The position numbers were made by a program, and so were the translations under genes. Positions 43,582 through 53,086 of a DNA stretch of 64,000 nt are shown in pieces (within the stretch, counting starts at the first letter, position 1; each line of letters starts with the position of its first letter). The DNA is from Nonomuraea sp. NBC_00507. GTDB lineage: Bacteria; Actinomycetota; Actinomycetes; Streptosporangiales; Streptosporangiaceae. A model generated the notes under the pieces. It searched no databases. It saw only the letters and a list, made by a program, of their open reading frames with translations, and was not told the DNA's origin. Location: contig NZ_CP107853.1 in the NCBI RefSeq assembly GCF_036013525.1, positions 2,418,001 to 2,482,000 of the forward strand, written 5' to 3'.

Positions 43582-44725
43582 GCAGCACTGTGGCGAACCC
43601 TGCGCCGAGCAATGCGGATGCCGAGGCAACCAGGAACGGCGCCGAGGCGCCGAACCGTTCCCCGACCACCCCGGCCACCCCCGATCCGATCGCACCCCCC
43701 ATCCCCAAGGCGGTGGACACCCATCCGAACGCCTCCCCCTGCGCCCCCGGCGCGAACTCGTCCACCAGCAGCGACGACGTCGTCAGCGCCGGGCTGAACA
43801 TCATCCCGCTCACACACAGCACCACCCAGAACACCGGCAGAGCACCGATCAGCATCAGCGGAGCCAGTACGACCCCGAGCCCCAGCATCAGCGCAACCAG
43901 TCGCACCTCGACCGCCGACGTCCAGGAACGAGCACCATAGGCGACCGCCCCCGCGATCCCGCCTAAGGAGAGCGCCGCCACCAGCACCCCAGCCGCGGCC
44001 GGAACGTCCCGGGCGGCGGCCAGCGCGGGCACTCCGACCTGCAGCGCCCCCAAGACCCCGCCGTGCATCAGTGCCACGGCCAGCAGCACCGGCATCCGCC
44101 GGTCGGCGAACACCCGTCCCCGCTCCCGCGCCCCAGCGGCCTGACCTGCGCGAAGGGCCCGTGAGAAGGCCAGCGTCGCGGCCCCGGCGGCTACCGTGAC
44201 CACGCCGAGCGCCAGCGAGGAGGACGCCACCGCGATCATCAGCCCGAACAGCAGCGGCCCGACGAGCATGGCCAGCTCCTGCACCAGGAACACGAGGCTG
44301 TAGGCGACGGTGCGCCCTTCGTCCGCGACACGACGGCCCCACTCGAACCGCATGGTCACCGAAATCGGCGGCAACCCGGCCCCCGCGACCAGGCCCAGTC
44401 CGGCGAACGTCCACACGGGCCACCCGGCCACCGCACCGGCGACGAGTGCGATGAGCCCGGCGACGTGCATGAACGCCGCTCCCGCCAGCACCAGCCGCGA
44501 CCCGCGCCGGTCGATGAGACGGCCCTGGAAGGGCCTGGCCACGCCCGCGCCCACGGAGAAGGCGGCAGCGCAGAGGCCCGCGACCGCCAGCGACCCGGTC
44601 GCCGACTCGACGACCAGCACCATCCCCACCGGCGCGACCTGCTGCGTGAGCTGGGCGAGGAAGCCGAGCACGGCCTGCGCGGGCACGCCGGGCATGCCGA
44701 GCAGCTTTCGGTACGGGACGGTCAT
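43562..44725 (-). CDS. MFS transporter
   Basis: A 387-residue protein with 12 predicted membrane spans and the MFS loop-2/3 pattern GRLIDRRGSRLVLAG. It is compact, with no soluble domains. The gene ends 20 bp inside the convergent dynamin-like gene. The IS element at 44776 lies just upstream of its start, so its promoter may have been altered by the insertion. Substrate unknown. Confidence 0.87.
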   Translation of the reverse strand: MTVPYRKLLGMPGVPAQAVLGFLAQLTQQVAPVGMVLVVESATGSLAVAGLCAAAFSVGAGVARPFQGRLIDRRGSRLVLAGAAFMHVAGLIALVAGAVAGWPVWTFAGLGLVAGAGLPPISVTMRFEWGRRVADEGRTVAYSLVFLVQELAMLVGPLLFGLMIAVASSSLALGVVTVAAGAATLAFSRALRAGQAAGARERGRVFADRRMPVLLAVALMHGGVLGALQVGVPALAAARDVPAAAGVLVAALSLGGIAGAVAYGARSWTSAVEVRLVALMLGLGVVLAPLMLIGALPVFWVVLCVSGMMFSPALTTSSLLVDEFAPGAQGEAFGWVSTALGMGGAIGSGVAGVVGERFGASAPFLVASASALLGAGFATVLLRRGRG

Positions 44726-44885
44726 GCGGACGAGGCTAGCCCCATGATCAGGACGAGGGGCAGCCGTTGACCTTGTTACCGAAGGTCCGCAGAAGGCCTC
44801 AGCCTTCAGGCCGGGGATGGATGCGGTCCCCTCTGGGGGATGGCCGGCCGTGGGCGGGGCATCTCGGAGCGCGGGACCGGGGACC

Positions 44886-45270
44886 TTAGGTGGGGCGGTG
44901 CTGCTGTTCGATGTACGCCTTGATGATCGATAGTGGGGCTCCGCCGCAGGAGGCGGCGAAGTTGCTGGGTGACCAGAAGGGGCCGTGCATGATGGCGCGG
45001 TTGAGGCGGTCGCTGAATTCCTTGCGGAGGTAGTGCGAGGAGACGCCCTTCAATGAGTTGACGAGTGTGCTGCGGCGACCTTGGGCAGTTAGTTGACGGG
45101 TCGTCCTCGCCGTTGCGCTCGCGTAGCTCGGCCTCGAAGCCGTCTCACACTTCGATCATGATGTCCTCACAGCTCCGCGGCTCCGCGTCGTTGAGGACGT
45201 TCCTGTGGTACGTCCGACGAAGACCAGATGGGCCTGCATCGTGGGTAACCGGCTGCTTACCGTGTGGATA
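44886..45270 (-). pseudogene. tnpA: Degraded Y1 (HUH) transposase gene tnpA
   Basis: Read on the minus strand the C-terminal half is a clean TnpA match (TLVNSLKGVSSHYLRKEFSDRLNRA, MHGPFWSPSNFAASCGGAPLSIIKAYIEQQ, stop at 44886). Upstream pieces are in broken frames. HLVFV is followed by a frameshift into YHRNVLNDAEPRSCEDIMIEV. Then an in-frame TGA occupies the place of Cys (45145-45147), followed by DGFEAELRERNGEDD. A deletion at about 45080-45100 removes the His-hydrophobic-His catalytic motif. It cannot make an active transposase. Confidence 0.85.
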
Positions 45271-45349
45271 TTCCGTCTGCAGGCTGAGAGACGGGATGAT
45301 GTGTTCGAGTCTTGGGGCGGAAGTGGCTGCTGGGGGAGGTGTTGCTACG

Positions 45350-46684
45350 GTGTTGACGGGTCGGAAGTACCGCCTGGAGTTCGACTTCGGGCAGCGGCTG
45401 TTCGCTGAGCGGCTGGGCGCGATCTGCCGCAGTGTGTGGAACACCGGGTTGGAGCAGCGCCGCGCCTATCGGCGCCGGGGCGCGTTCATCGGCTATGAGG
45501 AGCAGTGCCGCCAGCTCGCCGAGGCGAAGAGGGACCCGGACTGTGCCTGGTTGGCCGAGGCTCCCGCGCAGGTGATCCAGCAGACGCTGAAGGATCTGGA
45601 CCGCGCGTGCCGCGCGCATGGCACGTGGAAGGTTCACTGGAAGGCCAAGGCGAAGTGGCGGCCGTCGTTTCGGTTCCCCACCGCCAAGCACATCCCGGTC
45701 GAGCGGATCGGCCGCAAGTGGGGGCGGGTGTTCCTGCCCAAGTTCGGGTGGGCGCGCTTTCGCCTGTCGCGCCCGCTTGGGGGAAGCGTCAAGTCCGCGA
45801 CCGTGTCCCGGGACGGCAAGCACTGGTTCATCAGCTTCCTCATCGACGATGGGATCAGCGAGCGGGAGGAGCACGCCTGCCCGGCATGGGTGGGTGTGGA
45901 TCGGGGGGTGGTCACGGCCGCTGTGACGTCGGATGGGGAGTTCTTCGACCGCCGCCACGCCGGAACCGACGGTGTGTCCTCCAGGCAACTGCCACCGGAC
46001 AGGAAAGGAGACCGCCAGGACGACCTGGGGTATCTCACGCCCGGCGAAGCGGAACGGTATCTGCGGCTGCAACGCCGGCTCGCCCGCGCGAAGAAGGGAT
46101 CGAAGCGGCGCAAGACGGTCGTGGCCGCGATGGGTGAGATCATGCGGCGGGTGCGGTGGCGGCGCGCCGACTTCAACGCGCAGGCCGCGCACCGGCTCAC
46201 CCGGTCCTACGGGCATGTGGTCATCGAAGAGCTGAACACCAAGGGCATGAGCGCGGCCGCCAAGCCGAAACCCGACCCCGGCCTGCCGGGCCGGTTCCTG
46301 CGCAACGGCGCGGCGGCGAAATCCGGGCTCAACAAGGCGATTCTCGACAAGGGCTGGTACGGCCTGGAAGTCGCCCTGCGCTCCAAGGCCCGCTACACCG
46401 GCAGCGCCATCCATAAGATCAACCCCGCGTACACGTCCCAGACGTGCCCGAACCCTGCCTGCGGGACAGTGGACGAGAAGAGCCGCAAGAGCCAAGCGAT
46501 CTTCTCCTGCGCTTCTTGCGGGCACACCGAGCACGCCGACATCGTCGGGGCGAAGAACATCAAAACCAAAGGACAGGCGGCCGGGCTGGTCGTCTCAGGG
46601 CGTGGAGACCCACCCGGGTCCGCGAAACGCCAAGCACCCCGTTCCACAGCACCGGCCGCGCAAGCGGCACAAGCTGCCGCATAG
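45350..46684 (+). CDS. tnpB: TnpB, RNA-guided nuclease of the IS200/IS605 family
   Basis: A 444-residue TnpB with an intact RuvC-like site: Asp in WVGVDRGVV, Glu in VVIEELN, and Asp in HADIVGAKNI. The zinc ribbon CPNPAC...CASC lies between the last two. The N-terminal domain (residues 1-190) has the TnpB start RKYRLEFDFGQRLFAERLGAICRSVWN. I use GTG 45350, with GGAGG 10 nt upstream; longer upstream extensions of this frame lie in tnpA debris. Known: TnpB cuts DNA next to a TAM under guidance of an RNA from the element's right end. The tail after the zinc ribbon (about 55 residues) is Ala-rich and also encodes that RNA region. Confidence 0.93.
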   Translation: MLTGRKYRLEFDFGQRLFAERLGAICRSVWNTGLEQRRAYRRRGAFIGYEEQCRQLAEAKRDPDCAWLAEAPAQVIQQTLKDLDRACRAHGTWKVHWKAKAKWRPSFRFPTAKHIPVERIGRKWGRVFLPKFGWARFRLSRPLGGSVKSATVSRDGKHWFISFLIDDGISEREEHACPAWVGVDRGVVTAAVTSDGEFFDRRHAGTDGVSSRQLPPDRKGDRQDDLGYLTPGEAERYLRLQRRLARAKKGSKRRKTVVAAMGEIMRRVRWRRADFNAQAAHRLTRSYGHVVIEELNTKGMSAAAKPKPDPGLPGRFLRNGAAAKSGLNKAILDKGWYGLEVALRSKARYTGSAIHKINPAYTSQTCPNPACGTVDEKSRKSQAIFSCASCGHTEHADIVGAKNIKTKGQAAGLVVSGRGDPPGSAKRQAPRSTAPAAQAAQAAA

Positions 46685-46727
46685 CGGCACGGGAATCCCC
46701 GTCCCTTCAGGGCGAGGAGCAGGTCAA
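46600..46727 (+). ncRNA. Probable omega RNA region at the right end of the IS element
   Basis: In TnpB elements the guide RNA overlaps the 3' end of tnpB and the right end, and its guide is the flank just outside. Here the structured GGGAATCCC and CCC-TTCA-GGG segments precede the right boundary. The guide would begin at about 46728 (CTTGTCGATGAACC...). Inferred by position and family knowledge only; the 5' end is unknown. Confidence 0.35.
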
Positions 46728-47001
46728 GCTTGTCGATGAACCTCTGCGGCATCGGTGGTGATGCCGCGCTCCTTCAGCATCGCCTGCACCTCGGCGACGG
46801 TCTTGTTGTAGTAAGGGACGCAGTGCATGGGCTCGCCCTTGGCGTCCCACGAGGTGGTGCTCTGACAGTGCTCGCCCGGCCGCGCCTTTCTGCCGACGTC
46901 GATGTTGGCCGTGCCCTTGAAGCCGACGGGGATCTTTACCTGACGTCCGAGACCGGGTCGGCGGCGAATCGGGCGACGATGTGGTCGAGCTCCTGGTTCA
47001 T
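46724..47001 (-). pseudogene. Internally deleted partner gene of a sigma factor
   Basis: ATG 47001 starts MNQELDHIVARFAADPVSDVR, then a stop. In a shifted frame right behind it comes the 3' end of a protein (VKIPVGFKGTANIDVGRKARP, then EHCQSTTSWDAKGEPMHCVPYYNKTVAEVQAMLKERGI), which stops at 46724 inside the IS right end. Both halves look like pieces of one sigma-associated envelope protein joined by a deletion at about 46937. Its ATG overlaps the stop of the sigma remnant (ATGA), the usual arrangement of such pairs. Confidence 0.5.
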
Positions 47002-47243
47002 GAGCGGCCCTCCGCGAGGGAAACGGCTCGCGAGCCGTAGGTGGTCAGGTCGATGTCGAGGTCGTTGAGCTCCTTGGCCAGCCGCTTGTGGGCGCGGTGC
47101 AGCCGGAGCCTGGCGGCGCCGTACAGCCAGAGCCGGGCGCCGTCGCCCGCAGGGACATCGTTCAGGCGGCGCCAGGCGGTGGTGAACGTCTCCGCGATCA
47201 CGTCCGCGCCGAGGAGATGTCCGGATAAGGCGGGGTGTTTCAT
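46998..47243 (-). pseudogene. Remnant of an ECF sigma factor (region 2 fragment)
   Basis: An 81-codon frame. LLGADVIAETFTTAWRRLNDVPAGDGARLWLYGAARLRL matches sigma-70 region 2 of ECF factors (AEDV.AETFTTAWRRL..WLYG). It then jumps to RAHKRLAKELNDLDIDL and ends, with no region 4 and no start of region 2. The first ATG (47243) overlaps the LysR stop (ATGA), so the fragment may still be translated. Compare the intact pair at 53087-54243. Confidence 0.6.
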
Positions 47244-48142
47244 CCCGATCCGAGTGACGCCGCCACCGCGCGGAGGGCGGACAACAGGGGCCGTACGACG
47301 GGATGGGAGTCCGCTCCCCTGCGTACGGCGGCGAAGACCCGGCGCTCCGGCCCCGGCGTCTGACGCACCACGACACCGGGCAGCACCATGTCGCGCAGGG
47401 CCAGCCGCGGCACCAGCGCCACCCCCGCGCCCGCGCCGACCAGGGCGACCACGGCGCGGAAGTCGTCGGAGCAGTGCGTGACGTTCGGCGTGAAACCCGC
47501 CTGCTGGCACGCGAACGTGATCACGTCGTGCACAGGATTGCCCGGATAGGGCCCGATCCAGGTCTCGGCGGCCAAGGACACCAGCGTTGCCGACTCGGCC
47601 AGGGGATGGTCGCGTGGGAGCACCAGGTCGAACGGCTCGGCGTACAGCGGAAGGCGGGACAGACGGCGGTCGGAGGCGTCGGGCGCGCCGCGGTACTCGA
47701 CCGCGATCGCCAGGTCGGCCTCGGAGTCCAGCAGCATGGACAGGCTCTGGTCGCCTTCGGCGTCGAGCACGCGTACCTGGATGCCGGGGGCGGTGTCGCG
47801 TAGCACGGTGATGGCGGGGGAGAGCACGGCGCTGATCGCGGTGGCGAAGCAGGCCACGGTGACCTCGCCGACTTCGCCCGCCGAGTAAGCGGCCACCTCC
47901 GCCTCGGCGCGTTCGAGCTGAGCGAGGACCTCGTTGGCGTGGGCGAGCATGATCTTGCCCACGGCGGTGAGGTGCACACCGCGCCCGTCCCGCGTGAACA
48001 GGCGGTGCCCCACCTCGTGCTCCAGCGCGACGAGTTGCTGGGACACGGCGGACGGGGTGAGGTGCAGGGCGGCCGCCGCGGCGGTGACCGTGCCGTGGTC
48101 GGCCACCGCCCGCAGCGTGCGGAGCCGCCGCGTATCTATCAC
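47240..48142 (-). CDS. LysR-family transcriptional regulator
   Basis: A 300-residue LysR protein. The winged-helix N-terminus (residues 3-62: DTRRLRTLRAVADHGTVTAAAAALHLTPSAVSQQLVALE) is textbook. The effector-binding domain covers about 90-295. I start at GTG 48142 (MIDTRRLRTL), the normal LysR beginning. It follows kbl on the same strand after a 92-bp gap and may form the end of the tdh-kbl unit or be separate. Its stop overlaps the sigma-factor remnant. Ligand unknown. Confidence 0.92.
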   Translation of the reverse strand: MIDTRRLRTLRAVADHGTVTAAAAALHLTPSAVSQQLVALEHEVGHRLFTRDGRGVHLTAVGKIMLAHANEVLAQLERAEAEVAAYSAGEVGEVTVACFATAISAVLSPAITVLRDTAPGIQVRVLDAEGDQSLSMLLDSEADLAIAVEYRGAPDASDRRLSRLPLYAEPFDLVLPRDHPLAESATLVSLAAETWIGPYPGNPVHDVITFACQQAGFTPNVTHCSDDFRAVVALVGAGAGVALVPRLALRDMVLPGVVVRQTPGPERRVFAAVRRGADSHPVVRPLLSALRAVAASLGSG

Positions 48143-48234
48143 GCAGCGGAGAATACTCACCTGCAAGCCCTGATCGCGCACACAGGCGAACGGTGAGTGC
48201 TCCCCATGCTGGGAAGCGAAGCGGGATCGGGTGA

Positions 48235-49403
<1,169 letters not shown>

Positions 49404-49404
<1 letters not shown>

Positions 49405-50504
49405 CAACGACTCCTGCTTATGGTCGCGGCCGCTTCGGCCTCCGTTGGCTCGTTCCTTGCTCTCTCCGGCCGAGCTCCTCCGCTCCAGTCCAAGATGACC
49501 TTGCCCGTGCGACCGCTGGCGGCCGTGTCGAAGGCGGCGTCGAAGTCTTCGTACGAGAACCGGTCCGTGATCACGGGAGTCAGGTCGAGGCCCTTCTCCA
49601 GCAGGACCGACATGTTGTACCAGGTCTCGAACATCTCCCGGCCATAGACCCCCTTGATCGTGATCATCGACGTCACGATGGTGGCCCAGTCGACGGCGAA
49701 CTCCTCGGCCGGCAGCCCGAGCATGGCGATCTTCCCGCCGTGTGTCATGTGGGCGATCATGTCGCGGACCGCCGCCGGGTTGCCGGACATCTCCAGACCC
49801 ACGTCGAAGCCCTCGCGCATGTGCAGCTGCCGCATGCCCTCCTCGATGGAGGACCTGGTGACGTTCAGCGCGAGGGAAACGCCGAGTTTGCCCGCCAGAT
49901 CCAGGCGCTCGTCGCTGACATCGGTGATCATCACGTTGCGCGCGCCCACGTGCGTGGCCACGGCCGCCGCCATCAGCCCGATCGGCCCGGCCCCGGTGAT
50001 CAGCACGTCCTCGCCGACCAGGGGGAAGGAGAGGGCGGTGTGGACGGCGTTGCCGAACGGGTCGAAGATGGCCGCCACGTCGGGGTGGACGGGGACCCGG
50101 TGCACCCAGACGTTGGAGGCGGGCAGCGTGACGTACTCGGCGAAGGCGCCGTTCCTGTTGACGCCGAGGCCGACCGTGTTGCGGCACAGGTGCCGGCGCC
50201 CCGCCATGCAGTTACGGCACTTGCCGCAGACCAGGTGCCCTTCGCCGCTGACGAGATCGCCGACCGCGATGTCCTCGGCGCCCGGCGCCACCTCCACCAC
50301 GTGGCCGGAGAACTCATGCCCGACGATGAGGGGGAGCTTCAGGGTGTGCCGGGCCCAGTCATCAAATTTCCGGATATGCAGGTCGGTGCCGCAGATCCCG
50401 GTCCGCAGGACCCGGATCTTCACCTCACCCGGTCCCACCTCCGGCTCGGGCACGTCGACAAGCCACAGGCCAGGCTCGGCCTTCTCCTTGACCAGCGCTT
50501 TCAT
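49404..50504 (-). CDS. tdh: L-threonine 3-dehydrogenase
   Basis: A 366-residue zinc-dependent medium-chain dehydrogenase, NAD-linked: threonine to 2-amino-3-ketobutyrate. Catalytic zinc ligands lie in GICGTDLH and GHEFSGHV. The structural zinc loop has four Cys ([15 protein letters not shown]). The Rossmann motif is GAGPIGLMA. The normal enzyme ends near GKVILDW; here about 25 extra residues follow ([19 protein letters not shown]...), a low-complexity tail. Co-translated with kbl. Confidence 0.96.
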
Positions 50505-50520
50505 GGCTCCCCATTCCCCC

Positions 50521-50533
50521 TAGGTCGAACCTA
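50521..50533. promoter_or_regulatory. Palindrome in front of tdh
   Basis: TAGGT-CGA-ACCTA (50521-50533), a perfect 5-3-5 inverted repeat 17 bp upstream of the tdh ATG. It overlaps a possible -10 (TAGGTT on the minus strand). Candidate operator for the threonine operon. The remaining divergent gap up to 50744 holds an AT-rich stretch (about 50655-50680) but no element I can name. Confidence 0.4.
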
Positions 50534-50744
50534 ACGCACTGTGCCCTCTCAACTCCGAGCATGTCCATCGAGGGATTCTTAAGTGCCCCCACAGCTCTGC
50601 TTTACGCCGCAGCAACCCGGGCCGTGTGTGCTCAAAACTGCTCTATCTCCTCTGGTTATTTGCATAAATACGTACTAGCCTCCACCTCGACTCGTACGGA
50701 CTGGGCTCTAGGAGCGCGTCGGGGCTGATTCGGAGGGGACAATC

Positions 50745-51914
50745 GTGGAAGACCTGCGTATCGGAGTCATCGGCCTCGGCCTGCGGGCGAGCCTCGCCTT
50801 GGCCGCGCATCGGCCGGGCAAGGGCTCGATCGTGACCGCCTTGTGCGACTCCGACCCGGCGGTGCTCAAGAGGCAGGCGGGGAGATTCGAGGCCAAGTTC
50901 CTGGCCGGCGACTACCGGGAGTTACTCGACCGCCGCGACCTCGACGCGGTCATCGTCAACACCCCCGACGACACCCACGAGCGCATCGCCATCGACTGCC
51001 TCCAGGCCGGCAAAGCCGTCTACCTGGAGAAGCCGATGGCGATCACCGTGGAGGGCTGCGACAACATCCTGCACGCCGCCCGCGAGACCGGCACGCGCCT
51101 GTATGTGGGGCACAACATGCGACATATGGGCGTGGTCCGGCTCATGCGCGACATCATCCTCAAGGGCGTCATCGGCGAGCCGAAGACCGTCTGGGTGCGC
51201 CACTTCGTCTCGTACGGCGGGGACTTCTACTTCAAGGATTGGCACGCGGACCGCACCCGCACCACGGGTCTCCTGCTGCAGAAGGCGGCGCACGACCTCG
51301 ACGTGATCCACTGGCTCGCGGGCGGCTACACCACCCGGGTGAACGCGCTGGGCGACCTCATGCTCTACGGCGACCTGCCGCGCCGCGCACCCGGCACCCC
51401 GCGCCCCGACGGCTGGCTCCAGGAGTACGACTGGCCGCCGACCGCGCGCCGCGACCTGCACCACGTCGTCGACGTCGAGGACGTGTCGGTGATGAACATG
51501 CGCCTGGACAATGGCGTCATCGCCGCCTACCAGCAGTGCCACTTCTCGCCCGACTACGTGCGCAACTACACGGTCATCGGTACGGAGGGGCGGCTGGAGA
51601 ACTTCGGCGACGGGCCCGGTGACACGGTCAAGGTGTGGAACACCGGGCCCACGGGCTACAGGGATGACTGCGACATCACGTACAAGGTGCCTCCGGCCAC
51701 GGGGTCGCACGGGGGCGCGGACGTCGAGATCGTGGCGGAGTTCTGCAGGTTCGCCCGGGACGGGGGAGTGACGGACACCTCTCCGGTGGCGGCCAGGATG
51801 AGCGTGGCGGCCGGTTATATGGCCACGATGTCGTTGCGGGATGGGGGGATGCCGTACGACGTGCCGTCCCTGGATCCGGAGCTGGCCGCCTACTTCGATG
51901 CCGGGCAGGGTTGA
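50745..51914 (+). CDS. Gfo/Idh/MocA-family oxidoreductase
   Basis: A 389-residue NAD(P)-dependent oxidoreductase, probably acting on a sugar or inositol derivative. The Rossmann domain (residues 1-130) starts IGVIGLGLRASLALA. The family lysine lies in VYLEKPMAI (EKP motif). The C-terminal alpha/beta domain has H-x3-H-like features (KAAHDLDVIHWLAGG). Start is GTG 50745 with GGAGGGG upstream. Substrate cannot be told; it is divergent from tdh. Confidence 0.92.
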   Translation: MEDLRIGVIGLGLRASLALAAHRPGKGSIVTALCDSDPAVLKRQAGRFEAKFLAGDYRELLDRRDLDAVIVNTPDDTHERIAIDCLQAGKAVYLEKPMAITVEGCDNILHAARETGTRLYVGHNMRHMGVVRLMRDIILKGVIGEPKTVWVRHFVSYGGDFYFKDWHADRTRTTGLLLQKAAHDLDVIHWLAGGYTTRVNALGDLMLYGDLPRRAPGTPRPDGWLQEYDWPPTARRDLHHVVDVEDVSVMNMRLDNGVIAAYQQCHFSPDYVRNYTVIGTEGRLENFGDGPGDTVKVWNTGPTGYRDDCDITYKVPPATGSHGGADVEIVAEFCRFARDGGVTDTSPVAARMSVAAGYMATMSLRDGGMPYDVPSLDPELAAYFDAGQG

Positions 51915-51959
51915 CCGGGATACGCTGGGGGGAGAGATATCTCGGGAAGGGGCCGGGCG

Positions 51960-52337
51960 ATGACCACCTTCGAGGATCTGCCCCCTGGGTCACGGGAGTA
52001 CGCCGAGACCGTCCTTCCGGTGTCCCTCTGTGACCTCCGGGGCCCTGCCCGCGGCATCTTGTCACTGCCGCGACGGGTGGCCTGGTCGGGCCGGACGGAC
52101 TACGACTTGTCGGTCTATGAGCAGCGTCTCGAGGCATACGCCCGCGTGCTGGAGGCGGGGACGCGGGACGACATCATTGGGCTGCTCAACCACACGCTCC
52201 TGATCGGCCACTGGTTCGATCTGTGGTGGCGGCTCGACCCAATCTACCGGGCGGTGTGGGAGATCACGTTTCCCGAGCTCGGCGCCATCTCCGAACTCGC
52301 CGAGATCCGCCGCATTCCGGGTCTTATGGCCTCCTGA
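51960..52337 (+). CDS. Small unknown protein paired with an AbiEii-type nucleotidyltransferase
   Basis: A 125-residue soluble protein. It has no recognisable helix-turn-helix; the C-terminal half is rich in Trp, Leu and Ile (HTLLIGHWFDLWWRLDPIYRAVWEITFPELGAI). It ends 2 bp before the next start. In AbiE toxin-antitoxin systems the first gene is a winged-helix AbiEi antitoxin; this protein is not of that type as far as I can see. It is therefore a candidate novel antitoxin or partner. ATG 51960 follows a GGAAGGGG site. Confidence 0.6.
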   Translation: MTTFEDLPPGSREYAETVLPVSLCDLRGPARGILSLPRRVAWSGRTDYDLSVYEQRLEAYARVLEAGTRDDIIGLLNHTLLIGHWFDLWWRLDPIYRAVWEITFPELGAISELAEIRRIPGLMAS

Positions 52338-52339
52338 GA

Positions 52340-53074
52340 ATGCGGATCCCCGACTGGCACGCCCGGGCCATTGAAGACGTGGTGCCTTTCCTGAACCGCC
52401 ATGGACTACTCCTGGTCGGTGGATACAGCATGCAGGCACACGGCATCGTCGATCGCCCATCCGCCGATCTCGACTTCGCCTACGCGGTGTCTGACGTGCC
52501 GTGCGCGCGGCTGGCGGGCATGCTCGCGACGGAATACGAGCAGCACGGCTATACGGCGAAGGTGTCGCCTGGCCCGCTGATCTCGCGGCTGGAGGTCGGC
52601 GCCGGTTGGTTCCCCGAGGGCGAGACACTTGACGTCGACGTCATCCAGCGCCCTAGCCACACGCTGGACCTCGCGGGGGCGCCGGTGGAGATCGAGATCA
52701 GGCCCGGCAGTCGCGTCCAGACGGTCTCGCGCGAAGACGCCGTTGGGCAGAAGATGGTGGCGGTCCTGTCCCGGTTCGCCCCGCGCGACTACATCGACAT
52801 CCACGGCGTCGCCGACACTTACTCCTTCGCGGAGCTGGAGGCTCTCGGTGCCGCACGCCTCAAAGATCGCGACACGACCGAGTTGCTGGACCTCCTGGCC
52901 ACGATCAGGTTGCCACGTGCGGCGCGGCTCGCGACCGCTGACCTTGAACCCTACGGACTCGGGGAGCCCGAGGCTACGGAGCTGCGGGTGTGGATCGCCG
53001 CCTGGCGGGACGACCTTGGGCGTCGCCTGGTTATGTCGCAGTCGCGGGAACCCGATAAATCGACCGGACAGTAG
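52340..53074 (+). CDS. AbiEii/AbiGii-type nucleotidyltransferase (probable toxin)
   Basis: A 244-residue DNA-polymerase-beta-fold nucleotidyltransferase. The signature GG (27-28), then D43-L-D45 (LVGGYSMQAHGIVDRPSADLDF) and a third acidic strand (LDVDV, D98/D100) form the catalytic triad. AbiEii toxins transfer nucleotides, for example onto tRNA 3' ends, and block growth until countered by the partner. The ATG at 52340 lies 2 bp after the partner's stop, so they are coupled. All catalytic residues are present. It could alternatively be a harmless minimal nucleotidyltransferase. Confidence 0.78.
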   Translation: MRIPDWHARAIEDVVPFLNRHGLLLVGGYSMQAHGIVDRPSADLDFAYAVSDVPCARLAGMLATEYEQHGYTAKVSPGPLISRLEVGAGWFPEGETLDVDVIQRPSHTLDLAGAPVEIEIRPGSRVQTVSREDAVGQKMVAVLSRFAPRDYIDIHGVADTYSFAELEALGAARLKDRDTTELLDLLATIRLPRAARLATADLEPYGLGEPEATELRVWIAAWRDDLGRRLVMSQSREPDKSTGQ

Positions 53075-53086
53075 ATATGTGTGGAC

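Larger units (their letters stand above)
44776..46727. mobile_element. IS200/IS605-family element with degraded tnpA and intact tnpB
   Basis: Divergent tnpA (minus, broken) and tnpB (plus, intact) are flanked by imperfect hairpin ends, with no terminal inverted repeats. The left end shows GAAGGC-CTCA-GCCTTC (44792-44807), with an alternative GGCCT/AGGCC fold. The right end shows CCC-TTCA-GGG (46703-46712), then GCGAGGAGCAGGTCAAG. TTAC at 44776-44779 is a plausible target/TAM tetranucleotide. Boundaries are estimates: the left could be some bases off, and the right is placed at the GTCAA typical of these ends. Confidence 0.75.

Noticed and set aside
45065..45349. Longer N-terminus for TnpB starting in the tnpA region
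   Set aside because: The extra residues are antisense to degraded tnpA; a GGAGG-GTG start at 45350 gives the normal TnpB beginning.
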